Notes: generated by a model from the letters alone, not told the origin. A DNA stretch of 64,000 nucleotides from Polynucleobacter sp. MWH-Jannik1A5 (GCF_018881795.1 NZ_JACVPQ010000001.1:965513-1029512), one strand, 5' to 3'; counted from the stretch's first letter, positions 1 to 8,791 are shown. Numbers and translations: made by a program.

Positions 1-37
1 AAGACTTTTTATCTAAAATACTGGCTGGATAAATTTA

Positions 38-53
38 GCGGAATAGACTCCGC
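38..53 (-). terminator. Weak hairpin behind the HtrA-type protease gene
   Basis: On the minus strand, just past the stop codon of the protease gene, a 5-bp GC-rich inverted repeat (GCGGA/TCCGC, loop of 6) is followed by an AT-rich tract but no clean T run. It could be a weak intrinsic terminator. The stem is short, so chance is possible. Confidence 0.3.
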
Positions 54-55
54 CG

Positions 56-1234
56 TTAATTCATTGTTTTTGGTTTGGGCCTTTTGCCGGCCTGAACCTT
101 AAGCTCTAATTCTTTATCTTTGCGTAAGATTTTGAGAGTAGCCTCATTGCCTGGGCTAATTTGTGCAATCTGATTGAGTAGCTGTCTGACATCTTTGGTG
201 CTATTGCCATTGACAGCAACTAAAACATCCCCAGGCTTGATGCCGCCCTTGGCTGCGGGCCCACCCTCCAGAACTCCAGATAAAAGAACACCAGCGGTAT
301 TTTTAGGTAATCCTAGCGATTCAGAAAGCTCCTTTGAGAGGTTTTGAGGTTCCACCCCAATCCAGCCCCTTGTCACGCTGCCGTTACTTAGGATCGATTC
401 CATGACCTGCTTTGCAAGGTTAACTGGGATGGCAAAACCAATCCCCATAGATCCTCCATTTTTGGAATAAATGGCAGTGTTAATTCCAATTAAATGGCCT
501 CGTGTGTCTACTAATGCACCGCCGGAATTTCCGGGATTAATTGCAGCATCCGTTTGAATAAAGTTTTCAAAAGTATTGATGCCTACATGATCACGACCCA
601 GGGCAGAAATAATTCCTGAGGTCACTGTTTGTCCAACTCCAAATGGATTTCCAATAGCGAGCACAACATCACCCACATGAATGGATTCCACTTTTCCTAG
701 CGTGATTGGTGTTGGTAATTGTTTGGCATCAATCTTTAAAACAGCAATGTCAGTTTCTGGGTCGCTGCCAATTATTTTGGCTTTTACTTTTCTTCCATCG
801 GCAAGTGCTACATCAATTTCATCTGCATCACTAATGACATGATGATTGGTGAGAATAATGCCTTCGGGGCTTACTAGTACCCCAGAACCCAGGCTGGAGC
901 TGGGCTCCGCGTCTGGTGGTTGATCGCCAAAAAAGAATTTAAAAAAAGGATCGGCCGAATTATTCCCATTACCTTTGCGAGTTTTGGGTGTTACATTTGC
1001 CTTGCTTGTAAAAATATTGACTACTGCAGGCATCGATTTTTTGACAGCCTCATGATACGAGCCAGGACTGACTGCGGAGTTGTCGTAAGCGCCTTCCTTA
1101 AGGGTGACGCTCTCCACCATCGAGCCCATTTGTCCATTCGATAGCCAACTAGGTTTAAGAGTGGCAACAATGAACAATGCAGCCATCAAAATGGTTACTG
1201 ATTGTGCAAATAGCAACCAGATTCGATTTAACAT
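56..1234 (-). CDS. Membrane-anchored HtrA/DegS-type serine protease with one PDZ domain
   Basis: Envelope-stress serine endopeptidase of the S1C (HtrA/Deg) family, expected to act in the periplasm on misfolded proteins or an anti-sigma factor. Residues 5-26 form one hydrophobic N-terminal segment without an obvious signal-peptidase site, so it is probably a membrane anchor. The trypsin-like domain follows with catalytic His132 (TNHHV), Asp162 (ETDIAVL) and Ser237 in GNSGG. A single PDZ domain covers about 285-380. One PDZ plus an anchor is the DegS layout; DegP and DegQ have two PDZ domains. The 392-residue length fits. The tail is Lys/Pro-rich. The stop is TAA at 56-58. It lies 21 bases after mscL on the same strand and may be cotranscribed with it. 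The family is certain; the choice among DegS, AlgW or a HtrA paralogue is not. Confidence 0.93.
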   Translation of the reverse strand: MLNRIWLLFAQSVTILMAALFIVATLKPSWLSNGQMGSMVESVTLKEGAYDNSAVSPGSYHEAVKKSMPAVVNIFTSKANVTPKTRKGNGNNSADPFFKFFFGDQPPDAEPSSSLGSGVLVSPEGIILTNHHVISDADEIDVALADGRKVKAKIIGSDPETDIAVLKIDAKQLPTPITLGKVESIHVGDVVLAIGNPFGVGQTVTSGIISALGRDHVGINTFENFIQTDAAINPGNSGGALVDTRGHLIGINTAIYSKNGGSMGIGFAIPVNLAKQVMESILSNGSVTRGWIGVEPQNLSKELSESLGLPKNTAGVLLSGVLEGGPAAKGGIKPGDVLVAVNGNSTKDVRQLLNQIAQISPGNEATLKILRKDKELELKVQAGKRPKPKTMN

Positions 1235-1255
1235 TTTGGATTGAGCGTAGGCAGA

Positions 1256-1678
1256 TTATTTTTTGAGGCTGTCACGAATCTCGCGAAGCAAAATCACATC
1301 CTCTGGAACTGGCGGAGGAGGGGGTGCATCCATTAAACGAATTCTATTTACCACTTTGACCATTTGGAAGATGACGAAGGCCAAAAGAATGAAATTGATC
1401 GAAATGGTGATGAAGTTGCCATAGGCAAAAATGGGTACCCCAGCCTTTTTGAGGGCATCAAAGGTTCTTGGGACGCCCTCTGGGATATGGCCAAGGACAA
1501 GAAAAAGGTTCGTAAAGTCGATATGACCACCTAAAAGGGTCGAAATCACGGGCATAACGATGTCATTTACCAGGGAATCGACAATTTTCCCGAAAGCGCC
1601 GCCAATAATGACGCCGACTGCCAAATCAATCACATTGCCCTTTACAGCAAAGTCCCGAAACTCCTTTAAAACGCTCAT
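1256..1678 (-). CDS. mscL: Large-conductance mechanosensitive channel MscL
   Basis: Inner-membrane channel that opens under membrane tension to release solutes during osmotic downshock. The 140-residue protein has the family layout: an amphipathic N-terminus ([20 protein letters not shown]), TM1 with the glycine-rich gate region [16 protein letters not shown] around residues 22-38, a periplasmic loop, TM2 at about 85-108, and a charged C-terminal helix ending in [12 protein letters not shown] after a proline stretch. Length matches the family (130-150). It is the first gene of a probable two-gene minus-strand unit with the HtrA-type protease, divergent from petA. No sequence oddities were seen. 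Confidence 0.97.
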   Translation of the reverse strand: MSVLKEFRDFAVKGNVIDLAVGVIIGGAFGKIVDSLVNDIVMPVISTLLGGHIDFTNLFLVLGHIPEGVPRTFDALKKAGVPIFAYGNFITISINFILLAFVIFQMVKVVNRIRLMDAPPPPPVPEDVILLREIRDSLKK

Positions 1679-1735
1679 AAATGCTTTCCTTTGAACATGG
1701 ATCCAGATTAACCCGAAATTAACCCCATAACTTTC

Positions 1736-1763
1736 TTGCTTACCCCACTTTTTACTTTAAAAT
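1736..1763 (+). promoter_or_regulatory. Candidate sigma70 promoter of petABC
   Basis: Between the divergent mscL and petA starts lies TTGCTT (1736-1741), a 16-base spacer and TAAAAT (1758-1763, one mismatch to TATAAT). It is about 50 bases upstream of the petA start. An AGGA ribosome site (1802-1805) precedes ATG 1816. The -35 match is only moderate, so this is a candidate. Confidence 0.4.
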
Positions 1764-1815
1764 CCTATCTTTAAGCAATTTCCACCCATAAATACCCTTT
1801 TTAGGAATTTTGTAA

Positions 1816-2418
1816 ATGAGTGACAAGCCCTGTATGGACAAGGATCGCCGTAATTGGTTGATCGCCACTTCGGCGGTTGGCGGCGTAGGCGCAGCTGCAG
1901 CCCTTTACCCTTTTGTGGACAGTTTTGAGCCTTCTGAGCGTGCTAAAGCCGCCGGAGCCGCTGTTGAAATCGATATCGCTGGCATGCAGCCGGACGAAAT
2001 GAGAATGGTTGAATGGCGCGGTAAGCCTGTTTGGGTGGTTCGTCGTACCCCTGAGCAAGTTGCTGAGTTATCAAAGATTGATAGTGAATTGGCTGACCCA
2101 GATTCTTTGCGTGACCCAGCTCAATTTACGCCTCCTTACGCCCAGAATCAGTGGCGCTCCATTAAGCCGGAGTACCTTGTAGTTGTTGGCATTTGCACCC
2201 ACTTGGGCTGCTCTCCTACTGCTAAGTTTGAATCAGGCGCACAACCTTCTTTGCCTAACAATTGGCCAGGCGGCTTCCTTTGCCCATGCCATGGTTCGAC
2301 ATTTGATATGGCCGGCCGTGTATTTAAGAACAAACCAGCCCCAGACAATATGGAAGTACCGCCGCATATGTATTTGAGCGATACCAAGATTCTGGTTGGC
2401 GAAGATAAGAAGGCCTAA
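1816..2418 (+). CDS. petA: Ubiquinol-cytochrome c reductase, Rieske iron-sulfur subunit
   Basis: Rieske 2Fe-2S subunit of the cytochrome bc1 complex; it takes an electron from ubiquinol at the Qo site and hands it to cytochrome c1. The N-terminus carries a twin-arginine motif (DRRNWL, residues 10-15) followed by a hydrophobic segment that stays as the membrane anchor. Both cluster motifs are intact: C127-T-H129-L-G-C132 and C156-P-C158-H159-G-S. Ligands are C127, H129, C156 and H159; the C132/C158 pair forms the stabilising disulfide. Length 200 is normal. It is the first gene of petABC; petB starts 11 bases after the stop, behind a good AGGAGA site. Confidence 0.97.
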   Translation: MSDKPCMDKDRRNWLIATSAVGGVGAAAALYPFVDSFEPSERAKAAGAAVEIDIAGMQPDEMRMVEWRGKPVWVVRRTPEQVAELSKIDSELADPDSLRDPAQFTPPYAQNQWRSIKPEYLVVVGICTHLGCSPTAKFESGAQPSLPNNWPGGFLCPCHGSTFDMAGRVFKNKPAPDNMEVPPHMYLSDTKILVGEDKKA

Positions 2419-2428
2419 GGAGAGATAA

Positions 2429-3829
2429 ATGGCATTTCACGAAAAAGAAGTTCCTGCAGACGCTTCAGCCGCCGTAAAGCTAATGGCATGGGTTGACTCA
2501 CGTTTGCCTGTTACAGACGCATTCAAGCGTCATATGAGTGAGTACTACGCTCCTAAGAACCTGAATTTTTTCTACATCTTTGGTGCATTGGCGATCGTTG
2601 TTTTGGCAATTCAGATCATTACTGGAATTTTCCTAGTGATGAACTACAAGCCAGACGCAGCTAAGGCATTTGAGTCTGTCGAATACATCATGCGCGAAGT
2701 GCCATGGGGTTGGTTGATTCGCTACATGCATTCAACTGGCGCCTCCATGTTCTTCGTAGTGGTTTATCTGCATATGTTCCGTGGCTTAATCTACGGTTCC
2801 TATCGCAAGCCACGTGAATTGATCTGGATTTTCGGTTGCGCAATTTTCTTGTGCTTGATGGGTGAGGCGTTCTTTGGTTACTTGCTCCCTTGGGGTCAAA
2901 TGTCCTATTGGGGTGCACAAGTAATTGTGAACTTGTTCTCAGCGATTCCATTCATTGGCCCAGATCTATCTTTGTGGTTGCGTGGCGACTATGTTGTTGG
3001 TGATGCTACCCTCAATCGTTTCTTTGCATTCCATGTGATTGCTATTCCATTGGTATTGATTGGACTAGTTGCTGCTCATATTCTTGCCTTGCATGAAGTG
3101 GGCTCAAACAATCCAGATGGCGTAGAAATTAAAGAGAATTTAGATGCAAACGGTCATCCAGTTGATGGCATTCCGTTCCATCCTTATTACAGCGTTCACG
3201 ACGTCATGTACTTGGGCGGATTCTTAATGGTATTTGCTTGTGTCGTATTCTTTGCGCCAGAGATGGGTGGATACTTCTTGGAAGCAAATAACTTTATTCC
3301 GGCTAATCCATTCGTAACGCCAACACATATTGCTCCGGTCTGGTATTTCACGCCGTTCTACTCCATGTTGCGTGCAACGACCACTAACTTCCTATTGCCT
3401 TTGTGGATCTTCTTGGCAGTCATTCTTGGAATGTTTGCGAGAAGTTCAAGCGATAAAAAAGTGAAGGGCGCATGTGCCGCAATCGCAGTGATATTGGCCG
3501 CAGGCTTCTACCTGTTTGATGCTAAGTTTTGGGGTGTTGTGATCATGGGCGGTTCTGTTGTGATCATGTTCTTCTTGCCTTGGCTTGATAAGTCACCAGT
3601 GAAATCAATTCGCTATCGTCCACAGTTCCATAAATATATTTATGGTGTGTTCGTTGTGAGTTTCATTATCTTGGGTTACTTAGGTATTGAGCCACCATCA
3701 CCAGTATTCGAAAAGATTTCTCAGATTTGTACGATTTATTATCTGGGCTTTTTCTTGGCAATGCCTTTCTGGAGCAAGCTTGGTACGTTCAAGCCAGTTC
3801 CAACGCGCGTTACTTTTAAGCCCCATTAA
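2429..3829 (+). CDS. petB: Cytochrome b subunit of the bc1 complex
   Basis: Polytopic b-type cytochrome that holds haems bL and bH and both quinone sites of the bc1 complex. Visible hallmarks are the helix B histidines in RYMHSTGASM...VYLHMFRG, the helix D histidines in FAFHVIAIP...ILALHEVGSN, and the Qo motif PVWY (in APVWYFTPFYSML) rather than the mitochondrial PEWY; PVWY is the usual form in beta- and gammaproteobacteria. At 466 residues it has the extra C-terminal helices of the long proteobacterial type. ATG 2429 sits 7 bases after AGGAGA. It is cotranscribed with petA and petC. Confidence 0.97.
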   Translation: MAFHEKEVPADASAAVKLMAWVDSRLPVTDAFKRHMSEYYAPKNLNFFYIFGALAIVVLAIQIITGIFLVMNYKPDAAKAFESVEYIMREVPWGWLIRYMHSTGASMFFVVVYLHMFRGLIYGSYRKPRELIWIFGCAIFLCLMGEAFFGYLLPWGQMSYWGAQVIVNLFSAIPFIGPDLSLWLRGDYVVGDATLNRFFAFHVIAIPLVLIGLVAAHILALHEVGSNNPDGVEIKENLDANGHPVDGIPFHPYYSVHDVMYLGGFLMVFACVVFFAPEMGGYFLEANNFIPANPFVTPTHIAPVWYFTPFYSMLRATTTNFLLPLWIFLAVILGMFARSSSDKKVKGACAAIAVILAAGFYLFDAKFWGVVIMGGSVVIMFFLPWLDKSPVKSIRYRPQFHKYIYGVFVVSFIILGYLGIEPPSPVFEKISQICTIYYLGFFLAMPFWSKLGTFKPVPTRVTFKPH

Positions 3830-3870
3830 TTCACGCCTGAGATATCAGCAAAGAGAAACTAGGAACTAGC

Positions 3871-4644
3871 ATGAAACGAATTCTGCAAACTTTGATGGGC
3901 GTCTGCCAAGCAACAGTATTGGTTGCGGCCCTCGGCTTTGGTGTTAATGCCAATGCAAATGAAGGTGGCTTTCCTTTAGATAAAGCCCCTGATCGTGTAA
4001 GTAGCAATGCCTCATTGCAAAATGGCGCAAAGATTTTTGTGAACTATTGCTTAAATTGCCACTCAGCAACAAGCATGCGTTACAACCGCTTGCGCGATAT
4101 CGGTTTGACAGATCAGCAAATTAAAGACAATTTGATTTTGACTGATGCCAAGGTTGGCGATCTGATGACGATTTCCATGACACCTAAAGAAGGTAAGGCA
4201 TGGTTTGGTAAGACTCCACCAGATTTATCTGTTGAGGCTCGTGCCCGTGGTATCGACTGGCTCTATACCTACTTCCGCACTTTCTATAAAGACGACAACA
4301 CTCAGACCGGATGGAACAACTTGGTATATCCAAACGTGGGTATGCCGCATGTTTTATGGCAGTTGCAGGGTGAGCGTGCTGCGAAGTTCGAAGAGCGCAA
4401 AGATCCTCATGACGACAGCAGGGTTGAAAAAGTATTTGTAGGCTTTGAGCAATTAACCCCAGGCACAATGAAGTCACAAGAGTATGACGACAATATCGCC
4501 GACTTAGTTGCCTTCATGTCATGGATGGCTGAGCCAGTGCAATTAGAGCGTAAACGCCTTGGCGTAGTGGTGCTCTTGTTCTTGGCAATCTTTACCATTT
4601 TGGCTTGGCGTTTGAACAAGGCCTACTGGAAAGATATTCACTAA
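3871..4644 (+). CDS. petC: Cytochrome c1 subunit of the bc1 complex
   Basis: Membrane-anchored c-type cytochrome that passes electrons from the Rieske protein to soluble cytochrome c. A signal peptide (residues 1-29, cleavage probably after VNANA) precedes the haem-binding motif C60-L-N-C63-H64. The sixth haem ligand is probably the Met in YPNVGMPHVLW. A C-terminal transmembrane helix (about 228-245, RLGVVVLLFLAIFTILAW) anchors it, followed by a short charged tail. The 257-residue length is normal. It closes petABC; a perfect hairpin follows the stop by 9 bases. Confidence 0.96.
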   Translation: MKRILQTLMGVCQATVLVAALGFGVNANANEGGFPLDKAPDRVSSNASLQNGAKIFVNYCLNCHSATSMRYNRLRDIGLTDQQIKDNLILTDAKVGDLMTISMTPKEGKAWFGKTPPDLSVEARARGIDWLYTYFRTFYKDDNTQTGWNNLVYPNVGMPHVLWQLQGERAAKFEERKDPHDDSRVEKVFVGFEQLTPGTMKSQEYDDNIADLVAFMSWMAEPVQLERKRLGVVVLLFLAIFTILAWRLNKAYWKDIH

Positions 4645-4653
4645 TTGAATGAA

Positions 4654-4677
4654 ATGGGCTCTACAAGTAGAGCCCAT
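4654..4677 (+). terminator. Perfect hairpin downstream of petC
   Basis: An 11-bp perfect inverted repeat, ATGGGCTCTAC with two loop bases (AA) then GTAGAGCCCAT, lies just after the petC stop. There is no T run behind it, so it may be a mRNA 3'-end stabiliser or attenuating terminator that lowers transcription into sspA, rather than a full terminator. Confidence 0.55.
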
Positions 4678-4743
4678 TGGTGATGAGATTTAACGCTGAT
4701 GTGCGTTTGTTGTATTGAAGTAGAAATTTAAGGAAATAAATTT

Positions 4744-5355
4744 ATGATGGTGTTGTACTCGGGTACTAATTGCCCATTCTCGCAACGCTGCCGTTTGGTG
4801 CTTTTTGAAAAAGGCATGGATTTTGAAATCCGCGATGTCGACTTGTTTAACAAGCCTGAAGACATCTCCGTAATGAACCCTTATGGCCAAGTTCCAATCT
4901 TGGTTGAGCGCGACCTAATTTTGTATGAATCAAACATCATCAATGAATATATTGATGAGCGTTTTCCTCATCCACAGTTGATGCCGCCTGATCCCGTAGC
5001 ACGCGCACGCGCACGCCTCTTCCTTTTCAATTTTGAGAAAGAATTGTTTGTGCACGTTGCTGCTTTAGAGAACGAAAAGGGTAAGGCTGCTGAGAAGGTT
5101 CATGAAAAAGCGCGCTTAGCGATTCGTGATCGCTTAACTCAGTTGGCGCCTATTTTTGTAAAAAATAAGTATATGTTGGGTGATGAGTTCTCAATGTTGG
5201 ATGTTGCGATTGCACCATTGCTATGGCGTCTTGAGCATTACGGCATTGATCTTTCACGCAATGCTGCTGCTCTCTTGAAATACGCTGAGCGTATTTTTAG
5301 TAGACCTGCTTACATCGAAGCTTTGACTCCTTCTGAGAAGGTAATGCGCCGCTAA
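4744..5355 (+). CDS. sspA: Stringent starvation protein A (glutathione S-transferase fold)
   Basis: RNA-polymerase-associated protein of the GST superfamily that modulates transcription under starvation and acid stress. The N-terminal thioredoxin-like domain (residues 3-75) has the SspA start MVLYSGTNCPFSQRCRLVL and the cis-proline segment GQVPILVERDLILYES; the helical C-terminal domain (about 85-200) contains NKYMLGDEFSMLDVAIAPLLWRL. SspA proteins lack GST activity. The start at ATG 4744 is favoured over ATG 4747 because AGGA lies 9 bases upstream. It stands in the conserved betaproteobacterial order petABC-sspA-sspB. Confidence 0.94.
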   Translation: MMVLYSGTNCPFSQRCRLVLFEKGMDFEIRDVDLFNKPEDISVMNPYGQVPILVERDLILYESNIINEYIDERFPHPQLMPPDPVARARARLFLFNFEKELFVHVAALENEKGKAAEKVHEKARLAIRDRLTQLAPIFVKNKYMLGDEFSMLDVAIAPLLWRLEHYGIDLSRNAAALLKYAERIFSRPAYIEALTPSEKVMRR

Positions 5356-5384
5356 GCTTTTCTAGCGGTTCACTATTAGTCAGT

Positions 5385-5792
5385 ATGTCTGACGTCCCAA
5401 GCAACAAACCCTACCTAATCCGTGCCCTACATCAGTGGTGCACGGATTTTGGTTTTACGCCCTTCATGGCTGTTTTTGTTGATGCCAGGGTGGAAGTGCC
5501 TATGGAGTTTGTTAAGAACGATGAAATTGTCCTTAACCTGTCACTTGAGGCCTGTCATCAGCTACAGATGGAGAATGACTGGATCAGCTTTCAGGCGAGA
5601 TTTGGGGGCATTCCTAGAAAGATTATGGTTCCCGTTAGCCATGTTTTGGCTATCTACTCTAGGGAAAATGGCCAGGGCATGTCTTTCCCATTTGACCCCG
5701 CTCAGGCCCGCGATCTACATATCGCAGATTCCGGGGATCAGACCCCAGAAAAACCAAAAACAAGTAGACCTAGCTTGAAGATTGTGAAATAG
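5385..5792 (+). CDS. sspB: ClpXP protease specificity-enhancing factor SspB
   Basis: Adaptor that binds ssrA-tagged, ribosome-rescued peptides and delivers them to ClpXP. The folded domain (about 8-112) begins KPYLIRALHQWCTDFGFTPF and contains the typical PMEFVKNDEIVLNLS, FQARFGGIPRKIMVPVSHVLAIYSRENGQGM. A flexible acidic/proline tail (about 113-130) leads to the short C-terminal RPSLKIVK, which matches the conserved ClpX-binding tail of the family. The 135-residue length is normal. It lies 29 bases after sspA and just upstream of tRNA-Thr. Confidence 0.95.
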   Translation: MSDVPSNKPYLIRALHQWCTDFGFTPFMAVFVDARVEVPMEFVKNDEIVLNLSLEACHQLQMENDWISFQARFGGIPRKIMVPVSHVLAIYSRENGQGMSFPFDPAQARDLHIADSGDQTPEKPKTSRPSLKIVK

Positions 5793-5810
5793 GATAAAAT
5801 ATATCCCGTT

Positions 5811-5886
5811 GCCCCTTTAGCTCATCTGGTAGAGCAACTGATTTGTAATCAGTAGGTGGTCTGTTCGAGTCGGACAAGGGGCACCA
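5811..5886 (+). tRNA. tRNA-Thr, anticodon TGT, CCA encoded
   Basis: A full cloverleaf can be drawn: acceptor stem GCCCCTT (5811-5817) pairs with AAGGGGC (5876-5882); D stem GCTC/GAGC (5820-5823/5832-5835); anticodon stem ACTGA/TCAGT around loop TTTGTAA (5842-5848) with anticodon TGT at 5844-5846; T arm GTCTG-TTCGAGT-CGGAC with one G-T pair. Discriminator A5883 is followed by an encoded CCA (5884-5886). Total 76 bases. It reads ACA threonine codons. It borders the glycosyltransferase block, and a decayed copy of its 3' 64 bases lies at 8792-8855. Confidence 0.98.
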
Positions 5887-5896
5887 TTAATTTTCT

Positions 5897-5915
5897 GTAT
5901 GTTTCCCCAACATAC
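5897..5915 (+). other. Hairpin just after tRNA-Thr
   Basis: A perfect 7-bp inverted repeat, GTATGTT - TCCCC - AACATAC, starts 10 bases after the tRNA CCA. It has no T run, so it may help 3' processing or weakly terminate the tRNA transcript. It also sits at the inner edge of the accessory block. Confidence 0.4.
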
Positions 5916-5955
5916 TATTACACCTCCTCTCTTTGGCTTTGGTTAGTTTTAGCTT

Positions 5956-7449
5956 ATGAATCTTGCCGCCCAAATACTTTTAAAAAATGCATTTGATTGC
6001 ATTGCCAAAGATAAGCTTGATGAGTCCGAGGAGTTGCTTAAAAAGGCATTGAATTGTGCGCCAAATAACCACGATATTTTAAGGTGCATGTCGGTAGTTG
6101 CAGCGCTTAAAACTGATTATGCTAGAGCTCTCAGTTTGATTAACCAAGTTATTGCTATTGCCCCTCATGACGGTGTGGCCCACAGCAACCGAGGTAATAT
6201 CCTTCAGGCTTTAGGTCAACATGAAGATGCTTTATTAAGTTTTAACGAGGCAATTCGTTTGCTTCCAACTTATGCTGAGGCTTACAACAACAAAGCAAAC
6301 GTTTTACAAGAGCTATATCGTTTTGAGGACGCATTAGTTTGGTATGACAAGGCTATTGCAATAGATCCAAGTTATGCAAAGGCATATAAAAACAAAGGCA
6401 ATGCTCTGGAGTGGCTTCGTAGGCACGAAGAGGCTATGGCATGTTTTGATATAGCAACCTCTGTAGATCCCAGCTACGTTGACGCTTATTGGCAAAAAGG
6501 TTTAAGTCAATTAGCTAGCGGAAATTTTCAATTGGGGTGGCAAAATTACGAGGCTAGATGGACAAAATCTATTCCAGTAAAATTTCAGCACGCAGGAGTA
6601 GCTAGACTAGAGAGCCTTAACAATCTCCATGGTAAGAAGTTAATTGTCTGGGCAGAGCAAGGTCTTGGCGATTCAATTCAATTTTGCAGATACATAAAGC
6701 CTTTATCGCAGACTGGCGCACAAATCACTTTTTTAGTGCCCGATCAGTTGTTGGATATTTTCAATCCATTGCGTGCTTTTTGTGACCTGAGATCAGGTTT
6801 GGTTTATACCCCAAAAGATTTTGATTTTCAAACACCGTTAATGTCATTACCTTTGTTATTTGGGACGGATTTGAATACCATTCCGCAGGAAATTCCATAT
6901 TTAGAAGTTAAAGAAGAGAAGAAAAAGCTATTACAAAAGGCGCTCCATCCATCAACTAACTTAAGGGTTGGTGTTGTCTGGAGTGGCGGTCATCGACCTA
7001 TACATTTGGATGGATATTTAGAGGGCGAGCGCCGAAATATAGCGCTCGATCAAATTGCATTTCTTGGCGACCTTAATGGAATTGATTTTTATAGCCTACA
7101 AAAGGGTGATCCGGCAGAATCTGAGCTAGCCGCAAAGAAGAAAATTCTTTGGCCAGATATTATTAATTGTGCTCCCTTAATTAATGATTTTACGGATACC
7201 GCAGCCTTGCTAGATTCTCTGGATCTGCTGATCTCTGTGGACACTTCAACAGCCCATCTGGCAGGCGCTCTCGGAAAACCCGTGTGGATATTGAATCGCT
7301 ACGACTCTTGTTGGCGCTGGTTGCGAGGTAGAGACGATAGTCCTTGGTATCCTACGGCCAAAATCTATCATCAAATGAAAGCTGCCGATTGGACTGAGGT
7401 TATTGAGCGCGTTAAGGTTGATTTAGCCAAATTAGTTGAAAGTCGCTAG
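5956..7449 (+). CDS. TPR-repeat protein with GT9-like glycosyltransferase domain
   Basis: Two-part protein of 497 residues. Residues about 5-205 are tetratricopeptide repeats (34-residue period, motifs such as AEAYNNKANVLQEL and AKAYKNKGNALEWL). The C-terminal half resembles the heptosyltransferase/GT9 GT-B fold: AEQGLGDSIQFCRY at 233-246, RVGVVWSGG, and the nucleotide-sugar-site type segment ISVDTSTAHLAGALGKPVWIL near 425-445. Such TPR-GT9 proteins are common in surface-glycan clusters, but acceptor and sugar are unknown. The first 165 residues align without gaps with the TPR-GT41 protein at 8951, which suggests a shared origin of the N-terminal half. There is no clear ribosome-binding site before ATG 5956. 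Confidence 0.82.
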   Translation: MNLAAQILLKNAFDCIAKDKLDESEELLKKALNCAPNNHDILRCMSVVAALKTDYARALSLINQVIAIAPHDGVAHSNRGNILQALGQHEDALLSFNEAIRLLPTYAEAYNNKANVLQELYRFEDALVWYDKAIAIDPSYAKAYKNKGNALEWLRRHEEAMACFDIATSVDPSYVDAYWQKGLSQLASGNFQLGWQNYEARWTKSIPVKFQHAGVARLESLNNLHGKKLIVWAEQGLGDSIQFCRYIKPLSQTGAQITFLVPDQLLDIFNPLRAFCDLRSGLVYTPKDFDFQTPLMSLPLLFGTDLNTIPQEIPYLEVKEEKKKLLQKALHPSTNLRVGVVWSGGHRPIHLDGYLEGERRNIALDQIAFLGDLNGIDFYSLQKGDPAESELAAKKKILWPDIINCAPLINDFTDTAALLDSLDLLISVDTSTAHLAGALGKPVWILNRYDSCWRWLRGRDDSPWYPTAKIYHQMKAADWTEVIERVKVDLAKLVESR

Positions 7450-7542
7450 ACTAAGACTGACTTATCAGCTGATTTTATGGGGATAAGATAGGTCTGTAGT
7501 GTTTGGCAAGGCCATCCTTAACCTTGGCACTAAAATATCTCC

Positions 7543-8619
7543 ATGGCATATAAAAAAATTGGATTTGATGCGGGCTTAATGTCTCTTAGGGGCACCCATA
7601 TTGCTATTTTTGACTACGCACTCCAAAATCAACAATTGCTAGGCAATGAATCCGTAGTTTTTTACGATCGTCGCTCTGAGCAGATACAGCCATCTGTATT
7701 TGAAAAATTTCAAAAAGAATTTAAGTTAACTCCTTACGACCATTTTTCTGAGTTAAATTCTATTGCCGATAGTGGCTTAATTGATGCAATGTATCTGATT
7801 AAATCGGGTGAACGTGATCAATATCTATTGCCTGGTGTTCCCAATTTGATTCATGCGGTCTTTCCGCAAAAGGTGGATGAGATGCATGGTGATATTTATG
7901 CCTATGTATCCCAGTGGTTGAGTGAGGAGTGTTCAAATGGAAAGATTCCTTTTGTACCGCACATCATCGATTTACCAGTTCAGGGAAGTTCACAAAGAGC
8001 GGCTCTTGGTATTCCCGAAGATGCTGTCGTATTCGGGTGTTATGGTGGAAGCGATAGCTTTAACCTCGATTTTGTGAAGAAGGTAATTGCAGAAGTTGTT
8101 GCTAAAAATACCCAGATCTATTTTCTGTTCATGAACATTGATCGGTTTATTGATCATTCCCAGGTGATATTCCTGCCAGGCAATTCTGATCCCGTTTTTA
8201 AATCTAGCTTTATTAATACCTGCGATGCCATGATTCATGCAAGAGGTATTGGTGAGAGTTTTGGTCTGGCTTGTGGAGAGTTTTCTATGCACAACAAGCC
8301 TGTTATCACTTACGCACTTTCTCCCCAGAGAAATCACATTGATGTTTTGGGATCTAAGGCTATTTTGTACAAAGGCCCTAAGGATCTCAGCGAGATTTTC
8401 TTAAACTTTGATAAAGCAGCATCTCAAAAACAAAATTGGGACTGTTATTCTAGGGATTTCTCACCCCCTGCAGTGATGAAAAAATTTCAGTCTGTTTTTT
8501 TAAGTGATGATGCGACTAAGCGAGCAGAAATCAATATCAGCAACTTTGATAAGGCAGTCATACAGGGAAGGCGCTTTAGAAAGAAGCTTCGTAGCCTATC
8601 TCGCAAGTTGTATTTGTAG
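7543..8619 (+). CDS. Putative GT-B fold glycosyltransferase
   Basis: Protein of 358 residues whose C-terminal half looks like a glycosyltransferase of the GT4/GT1 type. It has a Rossmann-like segment after residue 160 (AVVFGCYGGSDSFNLDF), a strand plus acidic turn (IYFLFMNID), and the donor-site region DAMIHARGIGESFGLACGEFSMHNKPVITY, in which GESFGLACGE resembles the E-x7-E motif. The N-terminal half (KKIGFDAGLMSLRGTHIAIFDYALQNQ) is the expected acceptor-side domain with weaker similarity. Substrates are unknown. There is no Shine-Dalgarno; TAAAAT (7531-7536) ends 6 bases before the ATG, so a leaderless transcript is possible. A decayed phasin/tRNA scar lies shortly downstream. Confidence 0.68.
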   Translation: MAYKKIGFDAGLMSLRGTHIAIFDYALQNQQLLGNESVVFYDRRSEQIQPSVFEKFQKEFKLTPYDHFSELNSIADSGLIDAMYLIKSGERDQYLLPGVPNLIHAVFPQKVDEMHGDIYAYVSQWLSEECSNGKIPFVPHIIDLPVQGSSQRAALGIPEDAVVFGCYGGSDSFNLDFVKKVIAEVVAKNTQIYFLFMNIDRFIDHSQVIFLPGNSDPVFKSSFINTCDAMIHARGIGESFGLACGEFSMHNKPVITYALSPQRNHIDVLGSKAILYKGPKDLSEIFLNFDKAASQKQNWDCYSRDFSPPAVMKKFQSVFLSDDATKRAEINISNFDKAVIQGRRFRKKLRSLSRKLYL

Positions 8620-8654
8620 GGTGCGCTAAAGGCCACATCGATAGCCGATAGGGC

Positions 8655-8791
8655 TGTGTTGGGGTTAGTTGATGGTGCGGTGCAGTATTTAAGGCATGAG
8701 AAGTTTTCAGTCACTTGAATGGAGTGCTTAATTGACTAGTTGTACCTCTTAGACTCGCTGAAAAACATCTGAACTCGGATCAAATCACCGC
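8655..8791 (+). pseudogene. Decayed copy of the phasin upstream region and first codons
   Basis: This stretch aligns with 15041-15167 (phasin promoter to codon 7/8). The best blocks are 8672-8696 against 15058-15082 (23 of 25 identical by hand), 8738-8751 against 15115-15128 (13 of 14), and 8778-8791 against 15154-15167 (identical), with small gaps and diverged stretches between. The start codon position reads CTG instead of ATG and the reading frame is lost at 8792, so it encodes no protein. The putative PhaR box survives as TGCGGTGCA (8676-8684). It fills the left part of the 331-base gene-free stretch 8620-8950. Confidence 0.82.

Noticed and set aside
920..1144. Plus-strand open frame inside the protease gene, and many similar antisense frames over the window
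   Set aside because: They lie wholly within well-supported genes on other frames and show no family features; they are shadows of real coding sequence.
3340..3372. PVWY instead of PEWY in cytochrome b as a damaged Qo site
   Set aside because: PVWY is the normal form in many beta- and gammaproteobacteria, and all haem histidines are present.
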